NCBI RefSeq assembly: GCF_964266745.1
Contig: NZ_CAXWGX010000012.1
Coordinates: forward strand, 248,001-312,000
Length of the DNA: 64,000 nt
Source of the DNA: Propionicimonas sp020161015
GTDB lineage: Bacteria; Actinomycetota; Actinomycetes; Propionibacteriales; Propionibacteriaceae
Reading direction: 5' to 3'
Shown here: positions 47,263 to 55,778 of the stretch, one piece after another
Layout of the letters: each line of letters starts with the position of its first letter
How positions within the stretch are numbered: the first letter of the stretch is position 1
Program-made: the position numbers and the translations under genes
Notes under the pieces: model-generated
The model's database searches: none
What the model was told of the DNA's origin: nothing
Seen by the model: the letters and a program-made list of their open reading frames with translations, nothing else

Positions 47263-48788
47263 GCCAGGCGAGGGCGTGGTCGGTCGCGCTGGTGGGCATC
47301 GAGGGGACGATGGTCGAGGTCGAGGCCGCGATCAGCAGCGGCCTGCCGCGCACCACCATGGTCGGGCTCCCGGACGCGGCCCTGTACGAGGCCCGCGACC
47401 GGTGCCGCGCCTCGATGGCGTCGACGGGCTTCGGGTGGCCGTCCGACCCGGTGACGATCAACCTCTCCCCGGCGACCCTGCCCAAGGCAGGCTCCCACTA
47501 CGACCTCGCGATCGCGGCTGCCGTGGCCGCTGCCGGACGGAAGTTCGACCCGGCGGCGCTGGAGGGGCTCGCGCTCTTCGGCGAGCTGGGGCTGGACGGG
47601 CGGGTGCGCACGGTGCGGGGGCTGCTGCCGGCGATCCTCTCCGCTGCCGGACGCGGGTTCGCCCGCGTGGTGGTGCCGGCCGGCCAGATGCGGGAGGCCT
47701 CGCTCGTCGACGGCGTGGAGGTGTTCGGGGCCGGCGACCTCGCCGACCTGTTCGACGTCCTCACCGGCGGTGAGGGCGCCACACTGCCGCCCCCCGCGGA
47801 GGAACCGGCGCAGGAGCGGGCACGCCTCGACCTCGCCGATGTCGCGGGGCAGGCGGAGGGCAAGTGGGCGCTGGAAGTCGCCGCGGCCGGCCGGCACCAC
47901 CTCTACCTGCACGGGCCGCCGGGGGCCGGCAAGACCCTCCTGGCCGAGCGCCTGCCCGGCCTGCTGCCCGACCTGGAGGTGAGCGAGGCGCTGGAGGTGT
48001 CCGCGGTGCACTCCCTCGTCGGTGCGAACCTCGACGGCGGCCTGGTCCGGCGTCCGCCGTACGCAGACCCCCACCACTCGGCCTCCATCGCCAGCCTGGT
48101 CGGCGGAGGGGCCCGAATCGCCCTTCCGGGGGCGGTGTCGCGAGCGCACCGCGGCGTGCTCTTCCTCGACGAGGCGCCGGAATTCTCCCCCCGGGTGATG
48201 GAGGCGCTGCGCGTGCCCCTGGAGTCGGGACGGATCGTGCTCGGGCGATCGATGGCGACGGCGGTCTACCCGGCGCGCTTCCAGCTCGTCCTGGCCGCCA
48301 ATCCGTGCCCGTGCGGCATGGCCGGTACGCCCGGGGGCGGCTGCCGCTGCGCGCCCATGGCCGTGCGCCGGTACGCCTCGCGGGTGTCGGGGCCGATCCT
48401 TGACCGGATCGACATCCACCAGCAGCTGCGCCCGGTGAAGGCGGCATTCCTGCGCCACGGCCAGGAGCCCGCCGAGAGCACGGCCGTCGTGGCCGAGCGG
48501 GTGCGGGCCGCGCGCGACCGGCAGCGCCGCCGCCTCGACGGCAGCGGGTGGCGCACCAACGGCGAGGTGCCGGGGCCGGCCCTGCGCAAGCGCCTGCCCC
48601 TCCCCGAGGGCGCGGAGATCCTCGATGCGGCCGTGGCCCGGGGACGCCTGTCCGCCCGGGGGGTCGACAAGGTGCTGCGGCTCGCCTGGACGGTGGCGGA
48701 CCTCGCGGGGGCGGACCGGCCCGGGCGCGAGCACCTGCACACGGCCCTGGCGATGCGGCGGGGCGAGTCGGGAACGGAGGCGGCGTGA
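47259..48788 (+). CDS. comM: YifB/ComM family Mg-chelatase-like AAA+ protein
   Basis: A 509-residue AAA+ ATPase of the ComM group. Residues 1-170 form a Lon protease-like domain without evident catalytic activity. The ATPase shows LHGPPGAGKTLLAERLPGLL (near 217), VLFLDEAPEFSPRVMEALRV and ANPCPCG. ComM promotes branch migration during natural transformation, which fits its location next to dprA. GTG start overlapping the yraN stop, and TGATG overlap with dprA. Confidence 0.94.
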   Translation: MSQARAWSVALVGIEGTMVEVEAAISSGLPRTTMVGLPDAALYEARDRCRASMASTGFGWPSDPVTINLSPATLPKAGSHYDLAIAAAVAAAGRKFDPAALEGLALFGELGLDGRVRTVRGLLPAILSAAGRGFARVVVPAGQMREASLVDGVEVFGAGDLADLFDVLTGGEGATLPPPAEEPAQERARLDLADVAGQAEGKWALEVAAAGRHHLYLHGPPGAGKTLLAERLPGLLPDLEVSEALEVSAVHSLVGANLDGGLVRRPPYADPHHSASIASLVGGGARIALPGAVSRAHRGVLFLDEAPEFSPRVMEALRVPLESGRIVLGRSMATAVYPARFQLVLAANPCPCGMAGTPGGGCRCAPMAVRRYASRVSGPILDRIDIHQQLRPVKAAFLRHGQEPAESTAVVAERVRAARDRQRRRLDGSGWRTNGEVPGPALRKRLPLPEGAEILDAAVARGRLSARGVDKVLRLAWTVADLAGADRPGREHLHTALAMRRGESGTEAA

Positions 48789-49912
48789 TGGACGAGCGGC
48801 TCGCGAGGATGTCCCTGGCTGCCGTGGTCGAACCGGGCCATCCCGCGGTCGCCGAGGCGGTGGCGGCGTACGGGGCCGAAGCTGTGTGGGCCAGTGTCAG
48901 GGAGCGACCGGGCGACGTGCCGCTCGCGGTCCGGGCGCGTCGCGTCGTGCCCGAGGAGCTCGTGGCCCGCACCCGGGCCGCGGGGCTGCGCTTCGTGGTC
49001 CCCGACGACGAGGAGTGGCCCGCCGCGCTGGCGGACCTCGTCGGGGGCGAGCCCGTGAACGAGCTGTCGGGGGAGCCGCTGGGGCTGTGGGTCGGCGGCG
49101 GTGGCCACCTGGGCGAGCTGTGCTCCTCCAGCGTGGCGATCGTCGGGTCCCGGGCCTCCACCGCCTACGGAGACACGGTGGCGGCCGACCTCGGGGCGGA
49201 ACTGTCCGAAGGCGGACGCAGCATCGTGTCCGGCGGCGCGTACGGCATCGACGCCGCGGCCCACCGCGGGTGCCTCGCCGGCCGGACGCCGACCGTGGCG
49301 GTGCTGGCCGGAGGACTCGACCAGCCGTATCCGGCCGGCCACCGGCCCCTGTTCGAGCGCATCGCCGAGCGTGGCGTGCTCGTGAGCGAGCTGGCGCCGG
49401 GGGAGCACCCGACGCGGGTGAGGTTCCTGGCCCGCAACCGGCTGATCGCCGCGCTCGCCCCGGGCACCGTGCTGGTGGAGGCCGCCGCCCGCTCCGGCGC
49501 CCGCAACACCGTGACGTGGGCGAATGCGCTCGCGCGCGTGGTGATGGCGGTCCCCGGGCCGGTCGGCAGCGCGACGTCCGTCACCCCGCACAGGCTGATC
49601 CGGGAGGCCGAGGCGGTGCTGGTCACGGGCGCGACGGACGTGCTCGAGCTGCTCTCGCCGCTGGGAAGGGCGAGCCCGCGGACGCCGGGGGAGCACCGCG
49701 CGACCGACGACCTGGACGGCGTCGAACTTCGGGTGTTCGAGGCGGTGCCTGGCCGCGGCGCACTACCGGCGGGGGAGGTCGCGCTGCGTGCGGGTATCAC
49801 CCTCCCGCGGTGCCTGGCCGCCCTCGACCGCCTCGCGGAGGAGGGCTTCCTCGCGCAGGACCTGCACGGCCAGTGGCACCTGCCGCACCGGACGCCTCAC
49901 CGTGCCCGGTAG
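48788..49912 (+). CDS. dprA: DNA-processing protein DprA
   Basis: Loads RecA on incoming single-stranded DNA. The 374-residue protein has the Rossmann-like DprA core: VAIVGSRASTAYGDTVAADL (near 120), SGGAYGIDAAAHRGCL (near 145), VLAGGLDQPYPAGH and SELAPGEHPTRVRFLARNRL. NTVTWANALARVVMAVPGP follows near 240, with a winged-helix-like C-terminus. comM-dprA adjacency is conserved; other competence genes would be elsewhere. Its last 16 bases overlap a gene on the opposite strand. Confidence 0.95.
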   Translation: MDERLARMSLAAVVEPGHPAVAEAVAAYGAEAVWASVRERPGDVPLAVRARRVVPEELVARTRAAGLRFVVPDDEEWPAALADLVGGEPVNELSGEPLGLWVGGGGHLGELCSSSVAIVGSRASTAYGDTVAADLGAELSEGGRSIVSGGAYGIDAAAHRGCLAGRTPTVAVLAGGLDQPYPAGHRPLFERIAERGVLVSELAPGEHPTRVRFLARNRLIAALAPGTVLVEAAARSGARNTVTWANALARVVMAVPGPVGSATSVTPHRLIREAEAVLVTGATDVLELLSPLGRASPRTPGEHRATDDLDGVELRVFEAVPGRGALPAGEVALRAGITLPRCLAALDRLAEEGFLAQDLHGQWHLPHRTPHRAR

Positions 49913-51297
49913 GCCTCCAGGAGGCGGAGCCAGACCTCGCTCGCCGTCGGGTAGGACGGGACGGCGTGCCAGAGCTGACCGGCCGTCAGGCGGCCGACGA
50001 TGGCGACGGTCGCAGCGTGCACCAGCTCGCCCACCTCCTGCCCGACGAAGGTCGCGCCGATGAGGCGGCCGGTGTCGCGCTCGAAGAGCAGCTTCGCCCG
50101 GCCCGAGGCGTCGTCACGCAAGAGCCCGAAGCCCGAGGCGCTGGTCAGGTCGACCTCGACGGGGTCGACCACGAGGCCGCGGGCCGTGGCCTCGTCCTCG
50201 CTGGGGCCGCTGGAGGCCACCTGTGGGTCGGTGAAGACAACTTGCGGCACCGGCACGTCCGCGGGTTCGTCCGGGACGGGCCGTCCCTCGGCGACGGCGG
50301 CGATCCGGTCCCCGACCAGGCGCGCCCGGTACTTGCCCCAGTGCGTGAGCGGTGCCTCTCCGCTGACGTCTCCGACGGCGTGCAGCCACTGCGGCAGCAG
50401 GGACGCCTGCCGCAGCGCGTCGGCGGGAAGTCCGACGGTCTCCAGCCCCAGCGCGTCGGTGGCCGGACGCCGTCCCGTGGCGACGAGCACCTCGGCGAAG
50501 TCCCGGGACGCGCCGTCCACGGTGAGCGTGACCGGGCCGCCGTGCACCCGCCCGACGCCGGTGTCCCTGCCGTCGGGCCGCTCGGCCCGGGAGACGTCCG
50601 CGCCGAACTGCACGTCGACGCCCGCGCCCCGCAGGCCGTCCGCGACCAGGTCGGAGGCGAACGGCTCGAAACGCTCGAGCAGCCGCCGGCCCCGCACGAG
50701 CAGCGTCACCCGGGCCCCGAGCCCGGCCAGCCAGGTACACGCCTCGACCGAGACAACCCCGCCGCCGACGACGGCTATCGACTTCGGGACCTCCGACAGC
50801 CCGGTCGCGTCGCGCGACGTCCACGGGTGCACCGAGGCGAAGGTGCCCGGGACCACCGCAACGCTGCCCGTGGCGAGCACGACCGCGATGCGGGCCTCGA
50901 CCTCCCGCGTCACCCCGTCCGTGGTCACCTGCACGCGCCGCTCGCCGGCCAGCCGGCCGGTGCCGCGGACGACGTCGATGCCGGCCCCCGTGGCCCACGA
51001 GACCTGCCCGCTGTCGTCGTAGTGCGAGACCCAGGAGTCACGGCGTGCGAACAGTGCGGCCGCGTCCACCGGCACGTGCTGGGGTAGCCCCTCGAGGTGC
51101 TCGGCGGCCGCCCGCACGTCCAGGGGCCGCAGGAGCGCCTTGCTCGGCATGCACGCCCAGTACGAGCACTCACCGCCCACACGCTCGTGCTCCACGAGGA
51201 GGGCGGTGCGGTCCGAGCCGCGAATCGCGTAGTCGGCGGCGTTCTCGCCGGCCGGCCCGCCGCCGATCACAATGACGTCGTAGCTGTCGGAGGTCAT
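49897..51297 (-). CDS. Pyridine nucleotide-disulfide oxidoreductase (dihydrolipoamide dehydrogenase-like)
   Basis: A 466-residue class I flavoprotein disulfide reductase. It has the FAD motif DVIVIGGGPAGENAADYA (residues 6-23), redox cysteines in GGECSYWACMPSKALL (near 45), the NAD(P) motif IAVVGGGVVSVEACTWLAGLG (near 175) and LHAVGDVSGEAPLTHWGKYR (near 300). The C-terminal active-site segment is HAVPSYPTASEVW. Not next to 2-oxoacid dehydrogenase genes, so it may serve another disulfide or quinone. A CAGACT box six bases before the ATG suggests a leaderless transcript. Confidence 0.9.
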   Translation of the reverse strand: MTSDSYDVIVIGGGPAGENAADYAIRGSDRTALLVEHERVGGECSYWACMPSKALLRPLDVRAAAEHLEGLPQHVPVDAAALFARRDSWVSHYDDSGQVSWATGAGIDVVRGTGRLAGERRVQVTTDGVTREVEARIAVVLATGSVAVVPGTFASVHPWTSRDATGLSEVPKSIAVVGGGVVSVEACTWLAGLGARVTLLVRGRRLLERFEPFASDLVADGLRGAGVDVQFGADVSRAERPDGRDTGVGRVHGGPVTLTVDGASRDFAEVLVATGRRPATDALGLETVGLPADALRQASLLPQWLHAVGDVSGEAPLTHWGKYRARLVGDRIAAVAEGRPVPDEPADVPVPQVVFTDPQVASSGPSEDEATARGLVVDPVEVDLTSASGFGLLRDDASGRAKLLFERDTGRLIGATFVGQEVGELVHAATVAIVGRLTAGQLWHAVPSYPTASEVWLRLLEAYRAR

Positions 51298-51391
51298 CGG
51301 CCCAGTCTGGTGCAGGTCACGATTGCGCAACAGTCCGGCGCCGTGGCGCCACCTACGCAACAAAGCGCATGCGCCGCCCGTGGGACAGGGC

Positions 51392-52387
51392 ATGAAGACA
51401 CTGCCCGTGCTCGGCGCGGCCGCCGCCGCGATCGCCTCCCTCGCCCTGCTGGCCGGCTGCTCCGGCGGGTCGGGCGCCTCCTTCCCCAACGCCACGATGG
51501 CGGCCGACGGCCGCGTCGACGCCCCCGGCGAGGCCGGGGCGGAGCCGGCGCCGGCAGAACAGCCCGCCGGGGTGCCCGGGATCACCGTCGAGCAGAAGAT
51601 CGCCCGGACGGCGCTGGTCAGGATCACCGTGACCGACGTCGAGGCGGCCGCCGCCCAGTTGCGCCAGCTCGCCAGGGCGATGGACGGACAGGTCACGGCC
51701 GAGAATCTCGTCACCCGTGCGGCAGCGGACGACGAGCGTGGCCCGGTCTCGACGATCGTCATCACGGTGCCGTCCGACCGCCTCGACTCGACCCTCGACC
51801 AGCTGAAGTCGGTCGGCACCCTGACCAGCAGGGTGGTGTCGTCGGAGGACGTCAGCCTCGAGGTCGCCGACGTGGACGCCCGCATCCGCACGCTCAACGA
51901 CTCCATCGCGCGGCTGCGCGAGCTGTGGAAGCGTGCCGACCGCACCAGCGACCTGATCCAGCTCGAAGGGGAGACGCAGGCCCGGATCTCGGAGCGGGAC
52001 TCCCTGGTCGCCCAGCAGCGCGTGCTCGCCGCGCGGGTCGCGACGTCGCCGGTCACCATCACCCTGGAGACTCCGGAGAAGGCCAGCGAGATCGAGACCA
52101 CCGGGTTCCTCGGCGGGCTCATGGCGGGATGGAACGCCCTGGTCTCCAGCAGCCGCGTGCTGATGACCGTCGTGGGGGCCGTGCTGCCGTTCGCCGCGCT
52201 GGCGGCCCTCATCGTCGTCCCCCTGCTCGCCTGGCGGCGCAGGGCCCGGCGCCCGGTGGTCGTGCACGCCCCGGCCCCCGCGTCCGCTCCGGCTGCGCCG
52301 CACCCGCCCGGCAGCGCCTCAGCGGCGCAGGATGCCACGTCCCCGGCCCCTGATGCCGGCGCGGACGCCGACCGCACGACGCCGTGA
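51392..52387 (+). CDS. DUF4349 domain lipoprotein
   Basis: A 331-residue predicted lipoprotein: hydrophobic N-terminus and lipobox LLAGC (Cys near 25), an Ala/Pro/Glu linker and the DUF4349 domain (about 65-245). That domain includes RTALVRITVTDVEAAAAQLR, a central coiled coil (VADVDARIRTLNDSIARLRE) and a C-terminal membrane helix (about 258-282) followed by a basic, then Pro/Ala-rich tail. Function unknown; some DUF4349 proteins sit with anti-sigma or envelope genes. ATG preceded by CAGGG. Confidence 0.85.
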   Translation: MKTLPVLGAAAAAIASLALLAGCSGGSGASFPNATMAADGRVDAPGEAGAEPAPAEQPAGVPGITVEQKIARTALVRITVTDVEAAAAQLRQLARAMDGQVTAENLVTRAAADDERGPVSTIVITVPSDRLDSTLDQLKSVGTLTSRVVSSEDVSLEVADVDARIRTLNDSIARLRELWKRADRTSDLIQLEGETQARISERDSLVAQQRVLAARVATSPVTITLETPEKASEIETTGFLGGLMAGWNALVSSSRVLMTVVGAVLPFAALAALIVVPLLAWRRRARRPVVVHAPAPASAPAAPHPPGSASAAQDATSPAPDAGADADRTTP

Positions 52388-52407
52388 TGTCCCCCGTCGG
52401 GGGGACA
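52388..52407 (+). terminator. Terminator after the DUF4349 gene
   Basis: TGTCCCCC and GGGGGACA form an 8-bp stem around GTCG, directly after the stop codon. Confidence 0.7.
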
Positions 52408-52526
52408 GACGTGGAGGGCCCCGCGTCCCTAGGCTGGAAGCGCCAGGGGGGAGCAGCCGCTGCTGCTGCGAGGCCGCGAGGCCGGCAGCGACTGACCTGA
52501 GGAAGACCCGATCGCAGAAGACGCCA

Positions 52527-52562
52527 CAGGAGCGGACGAGCCTCACCGGCCGTCCGCTCCTG
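52527..52562 (-). terminator. Terminator after the TMEM175-like gene
   Basis: CAGGAGCGGACG and CGTCCGCTCCTG form a 12-bp perfect stem with a 12-base loop, just past the stop of the minus-strand channel gene. It may work in both directions. Confidence 0.75.
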
Positions 52563-52567
52563 GCATG

Positions 52568-53182
52568 TCAGGGGTGACGGACGCGCCGGAGGACGGCGGC
52601 GACCAGCGGCTCGAGCAGCAGCACCAGCAGCGACCAGAACTGGAGCCCCGGCACCGTGACCGCCAGCACGAGCGCAAGGGCGAACAGGCCCGTGGACACC
52701 CCCGGGGCCGTCAGCGCGGACGCCGTCGCTGCGAAACCGGGCCCGACCAGCGCGGGCCGGCGGCCCAGCCACCAGCGCATGGACAGGGGGATCAGGCTGG
52801 TCGCGAGCATCGTGCCGATGTAGACCGCCAATTGGAGGCGATCGGTCTCGAGGGCGCCGATGAGGGCGGTCGCGACGGGCAGCCAGACGATGGTGAACAT
52901 CCAGGCGACGTTGGGCCGCAGCAGCACACCGTCCTGCTTCTCGACGTGCTCGAACAGCCGGTCGTGGCCGCGCCAGAACGCCGCGATGATCACGAAGCTC
53001 AGCGCGAACGCCACGAGCTGGCCGTCGTGGGCGCGGAGGTAGCCCCCGGTGTCGAGGCCCTCCTTCGCCGCGTCCGTGACCGACTCCAGCAGCGGGAGGA
53101 TCAACAGGGTCATCGCGATCGCCACGACGGCGTCGGTGAAGAAGACCAGCCGCTCGACCGGGCGGAGGTGGACGGTGGACAT
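52568..53182 (-). CDS. TMEM175-family (DUF1211) potassium channel-like protein
   Basis: A 204-residue membrane protein with six predicted helices. The first helix has the family motif RxxxF(S/T)D: RLVFFTDAVVAIAMTLL (residues 9-25). A second hallmark is SFVIIAAFWRGHDRLF (near 65). Bacterial TMEM175 proteins are tetrameric K+-permeable channels. The ATG at 53182 is the first Met before the motif. It is followed upstream on the same strand by a protease remnant. Confidence 0.88.
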   Translation of the reverse strand: MSTVHLRPVERLVFFTDAVVAIAMTLLILPLLESVTDAAKEGLDTGGYLRAHDGQLVAFALSFVIIAAFWRGHDRLFEHVEKQDGVLLRPNVAWMFTIVWLPVATALIGALETDRLQLAVYIGTMLATSLIPLSMRWWLGRRPALVGPGFAATASALTAPGVSTGLFALALVLAVTVPGLQFWSLLVLLLEPLVAAVLRRVRHP

Positions 53183-53190
53183 GCCCCGAG

Positions 53191-53448
53191 CTAAGCGGCG
53201 GCCGTGACCGGACGCAAGGCGCCGCGCCACCACAGCGCTGCCGCGACCGCCACGTGCAGCACCACGACGGCCCAGAAGGCCGACGGCGATGCCGACAGGA
53301 CCCCGGTCGCGACGAACATCACGTCGATCACCCCGTGGAACAGGGCGCACGCCAGCACCGACCCCCGGCCCAGCCGGTACACCCAGCTCAGGATCACCGA
53401 CGTGGCAACGGTCAGCACGAAGAAGCCGGCGAACCCGGCGTCAAGTTG
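53191..53448 (-). pseudogene. CPBP (CAAX/Abi) intramembrane protease, C-terminal remnant
   Basis: About 85 codons resembling the C-terminal helices of CPBP family metalloproteases, including SWVYRLGRGSVLACALFHG (the second conserved helix with its His) and the following VIDVMFVATG. The N-terminal half with the EExxR motif is missing. Upstream sequence instead runs into the permease promoter, and no start codon or ribosome binding site is credible. Probably the leftover of a deletion that also brought the APC permease gene close. The 5' limit is approximate. Confidence 0.6.
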
Positions 53449-53517
53449 GTGACGTCGGACCGCGCTGCCATGCGCACAACTTCGCTGACCCGGCCACGCG
53501 GTGTCGGCGCCAGCCGT

Positions 53518-53523
53518 TAGGGT
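53518..53523 (+). promoter_or_regulatory. -10 box TAGGGT for leaderless permease gene
   Basis: TAGGGT ends six bases before the GTG at 53530, and no Shine-Dalgarno is present. Confidence 0.5.
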
Positions 53524-53529
53524 GACGCG

Positions 53530-54753
53530 GTGCACAAGCTGACGGTGGCCCAGGGGACGGCCCTGAGCGCCGGGGCCGTGCTCGGCGCCGGGGTGATCGC
53601 ACTGCCGGCCGTGGCCGACGCGATCGCCGGCCCCGCGTCCCTGGTCGCCTGGCTGGCGCTCGTCGTGCTGTCGGCCCCGCTGGCCTGGACCTTCGGCGAG
53701 CTCGGCGCGCGCTTCCCCGACGGCGGAGGGGTCTCCGCCTACGTCCGGCGGGCGTTCGGCACCCGGGCCGCGGACGCCGTCGGCTGGATCTTCTACTTCG
53801 CCGTGCCCCTGGGGGCCCCCGCGGCGTGCTCGTTCGCCGGCGGCTACGTCGCCGATGTCGTCGGGGGCGGCCAGCTCACGAAGACGCTCACCTTCCTGGC
53901 CATCATCGCCGCGGTGTTCTGGATGAACTGGCTGGGGCTGCACGTGTCCGGACGGGTCCAGCTGGCGCTGTCGGCCACTCTCGCCACGCTGCTCCTGGTC
54001 ACCGCACTGGCCGCGCTCCCACACGCGGACCTCGGCAACCTCACGCCCTTCGCTCCCGCCGGGTGGGGGGCGGTCGGCTCGGCCGCGGCCCTCCTGGTCT
54101 GGGCCTTCGCCGGCTGGGAGGCCGTGTCCTCGCTGTCACCGGAGTACGCGAACCCACGGCGGGACGTGCCGAGGGCGACCATGCTCGCCGTGATCGTCGT
54201 GGGCGTCCTCTACCTGTCGGTGGCGTGGGCCAGCGTCGTGGTGCTGGGGCCGGACCTGGCCGGCAGCCAGGCCCCGCTGGCGGACCTGCTCGCGAGGGGC
54301 CTCGGCGGCCCGGTACGCCCCGTCCTGGCCGTCGTCGCCGTCCTGCTCACCCTCGGCACCGTGAACGCCTACGTCACGGGAGCCTGCCGGTTCGGTGCCG
54401 CACTGGCCCGGGAGGGGGCCCTGCCCTACCGCGCCTTCGGCACCACCCGCCGTTCGCTGGTGTTCGTCGTGGCCGCTGCCGTCGTCGCGCAGCTTCTGCC
54501 GATCGAGCTGCACACCCTGATGCTCCTGGTCACCGGCGGACTCACGCTGGTGTACGTGTTCGGTACCGCCGCGGCGGTCAAGCTGCTGCCCGGCCGGGGC
54601 GAGAAGCTGACGGCGGGCTTCTCCCTGCTGTGCGTGTGCGTGCTGCTCTGGCTGACGGGCTGGCCGGCGCTGCTCGGCCTCGGCGTCGCGGCGGCGGCTG
54701 TCGGCTACCGGGCCTGGCGCGACCGCGTGCGGGCGGCGCGGCAGCCGGGCTAG
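53530..54753 (+). CDS. APC superfamily amino acid permease
   Basis: A 407-residue transporter with about 11-12 helices. The first helix has the unwound substrate-binding motif GAVLGAGVIALPAV (residues 15-28). Later family segments are VWAFAGWEAVSSLSPEYANPRRDVPRA (near 200) and a central YVTGACRFGAALAREGALPY. It resembles the YjeH-like amino acid exporter branch. Substrate and direction are not resolvable. Convergent with an APH-fold gene, stops two bases apart. Confidence 0.88.
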   Translation: MHKLTVAQGTALSAGAVLGAGVIALPAVADAIAGPASLVAWLALVVLSAPLAWTFGELGARFPDGGGVSAYVRRAFGTRAADAVGWIFYFAVPLGAPAACSFAGGYVADVVGGGQLTKTLTFLAIIAAVFWMNWLGLHVSGRVQLALSATLATLLLVTALAALPHADLGNLTPFAPAGWGAVGSAAALLVWAFAGWEAVSSLSPEYANPRRDVPRATMLAVIVVGVLYLSVAWASVVVLGPDLAGSQAPLADLLARGLGGPVRPVLAVVAVLLTLGTVNAYVTGACRFGAALAREGALPYRAFGTTRRSLVFVVAAAVVAQLLPIELHTLMLLVTGGLTLVYVFGTAAAVKLLPGRGEKLTAGFSLLCVCVLLWLTGWPALLGLGVAAAAVGYRAWRDRVRAARQPG

Positions 54754-54755
54754 CG

Positions 54756-55712
54756 TCAGCAGCCCGCGAGGTGGAGCCGCAGCGGGGCGTCGAGCACCAG
54801 CTGGTGCGTCACCTGGCCCGCGGCGCCGTTCACGTGCTCCATGGCCGCGTTGTGGGCCGCCACCCACAGGCTCGCCGCCCACGCCACCTCGAGCTCGTCC
54901 GCGCTGAAGGCCCGTCCGGTCTCGGCCTGGTAGGCGGCGAGGACGCGTTCCCCCTGCACCACGGGTGCCAGCCGCGGTTCATCGGGGAGTTCGTGGTAGT
55001 TGGCGGTGAGGCACCCCACCAGCACCGCCTCCGGACGCGCCGTGAGCTCGTCCCAGCCGTGCACGACCGGCAGTGGGGCGCCGCCGGGGCCGTCGAGCCA
55101 CCGCACGTGTGCGCCGTTGAGGTCGGGGTGGCCGATGACGGACGGGAGGTCAGCGGCGAGCAGCCGTTCCCTCGCGAGGCGGGCCTGACCGACCAGCCCG
55201 GGCGGCAGGACGCGCACCACGTCCTCGGGATCCCGGCCCGGGACGGCCACCGGGGCCCACAGGCGGCCGGCGGCGCGATGGTCGTAGCGCAACCATGGTG
55301 GTGGCGGCACGAGGGGAGCCGGATCCAGCCCGGACAGCGCGGTGACCAGCCGAGCGAGGAGCCGGCCGTAGCTGCCCGGCGGGTCCTCAGCGGGCACCAC
55401 GGCGCCGTCCGAACGCCACGTCTCCGCCGTCACCAGCAGCGGCTCCGGCCCCATCGGGGCGGGCCCGGCCAGCGGCAGCGGGCAGGCGATGCCGGCCTCG
55501 TGGGCCCTCCGCTGGGCCGCGACGCACGTGTCCAGACGCGCGGACGCGGGGCGCACCTTCACCGCCACCACGCGTCCGTCAGCGAGTTCGAAGCCCCACA
55601 GCTGGGACGACGGCGGGTCGGCGATGAAGCTGTGCACCGGCGAGGAGCCGAGATGGAGCTCGCACCACTGGGTGATCGTGTCCGGGTGTGCGGGGTCGGA
55701 CGCGAAGGGCAC
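54756..55712 (-). CDS. Aminoglycoside phosphotransferase-fold protein
   Basis: A 318-residue kinase-fold protein. The catalytic-loop equivalent is VIGHPDLNGAHVRW (near residue 200), where HGDxHxxN is modified to HPDLNGAH, and the metal-binding DFG-like Asp would be in VVHGWDEL (near 222). An ATP-site Lys candidate lies in VVAVKVRPAS (near 50). It could be a small-molecule kinase; the substrate is unknown. The GTG at 55712 follows TACTCT by seven bases, suggesting a leaderless transcript. Upstream in-frame ATG exists but has no supporting signal. Confidence 0.7.
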   Translation of the reverse strand: MPFASDPAHPDTITQWCELHLGSSPVHSFIADPPSSQLWGFELADGRVVAVKVRPASARLDTCVAAQRRAHEAGIACPLPLAGPAPMGPEPLLVTAETWRSDGAVVPAEDPPGSYGRLLARLVTALSGLDPAPLVPPPPWLRYDHRAAGRLWAPVAVPGRDPEDVVRVLPPGLVGQARLARERLLAADLPSVIGHPDLNGAHVRWLDGPGGAPLPVVHGWDELTARPEAVLVGCLTANYHELPDEPRLAPVVQGERVLAAYQAETGRAFSADELEVAWAASLWVAAHNAAMEHVNGAAGQVTHQLVLDAPLRLHLAGC

Positions 55713-55778
55713 GATGCGAAGAGTAGTCCGGCACGGGGGGCGCCGAGGGATTGCTAAGAGAATCAAGGTCCGCTAAGA

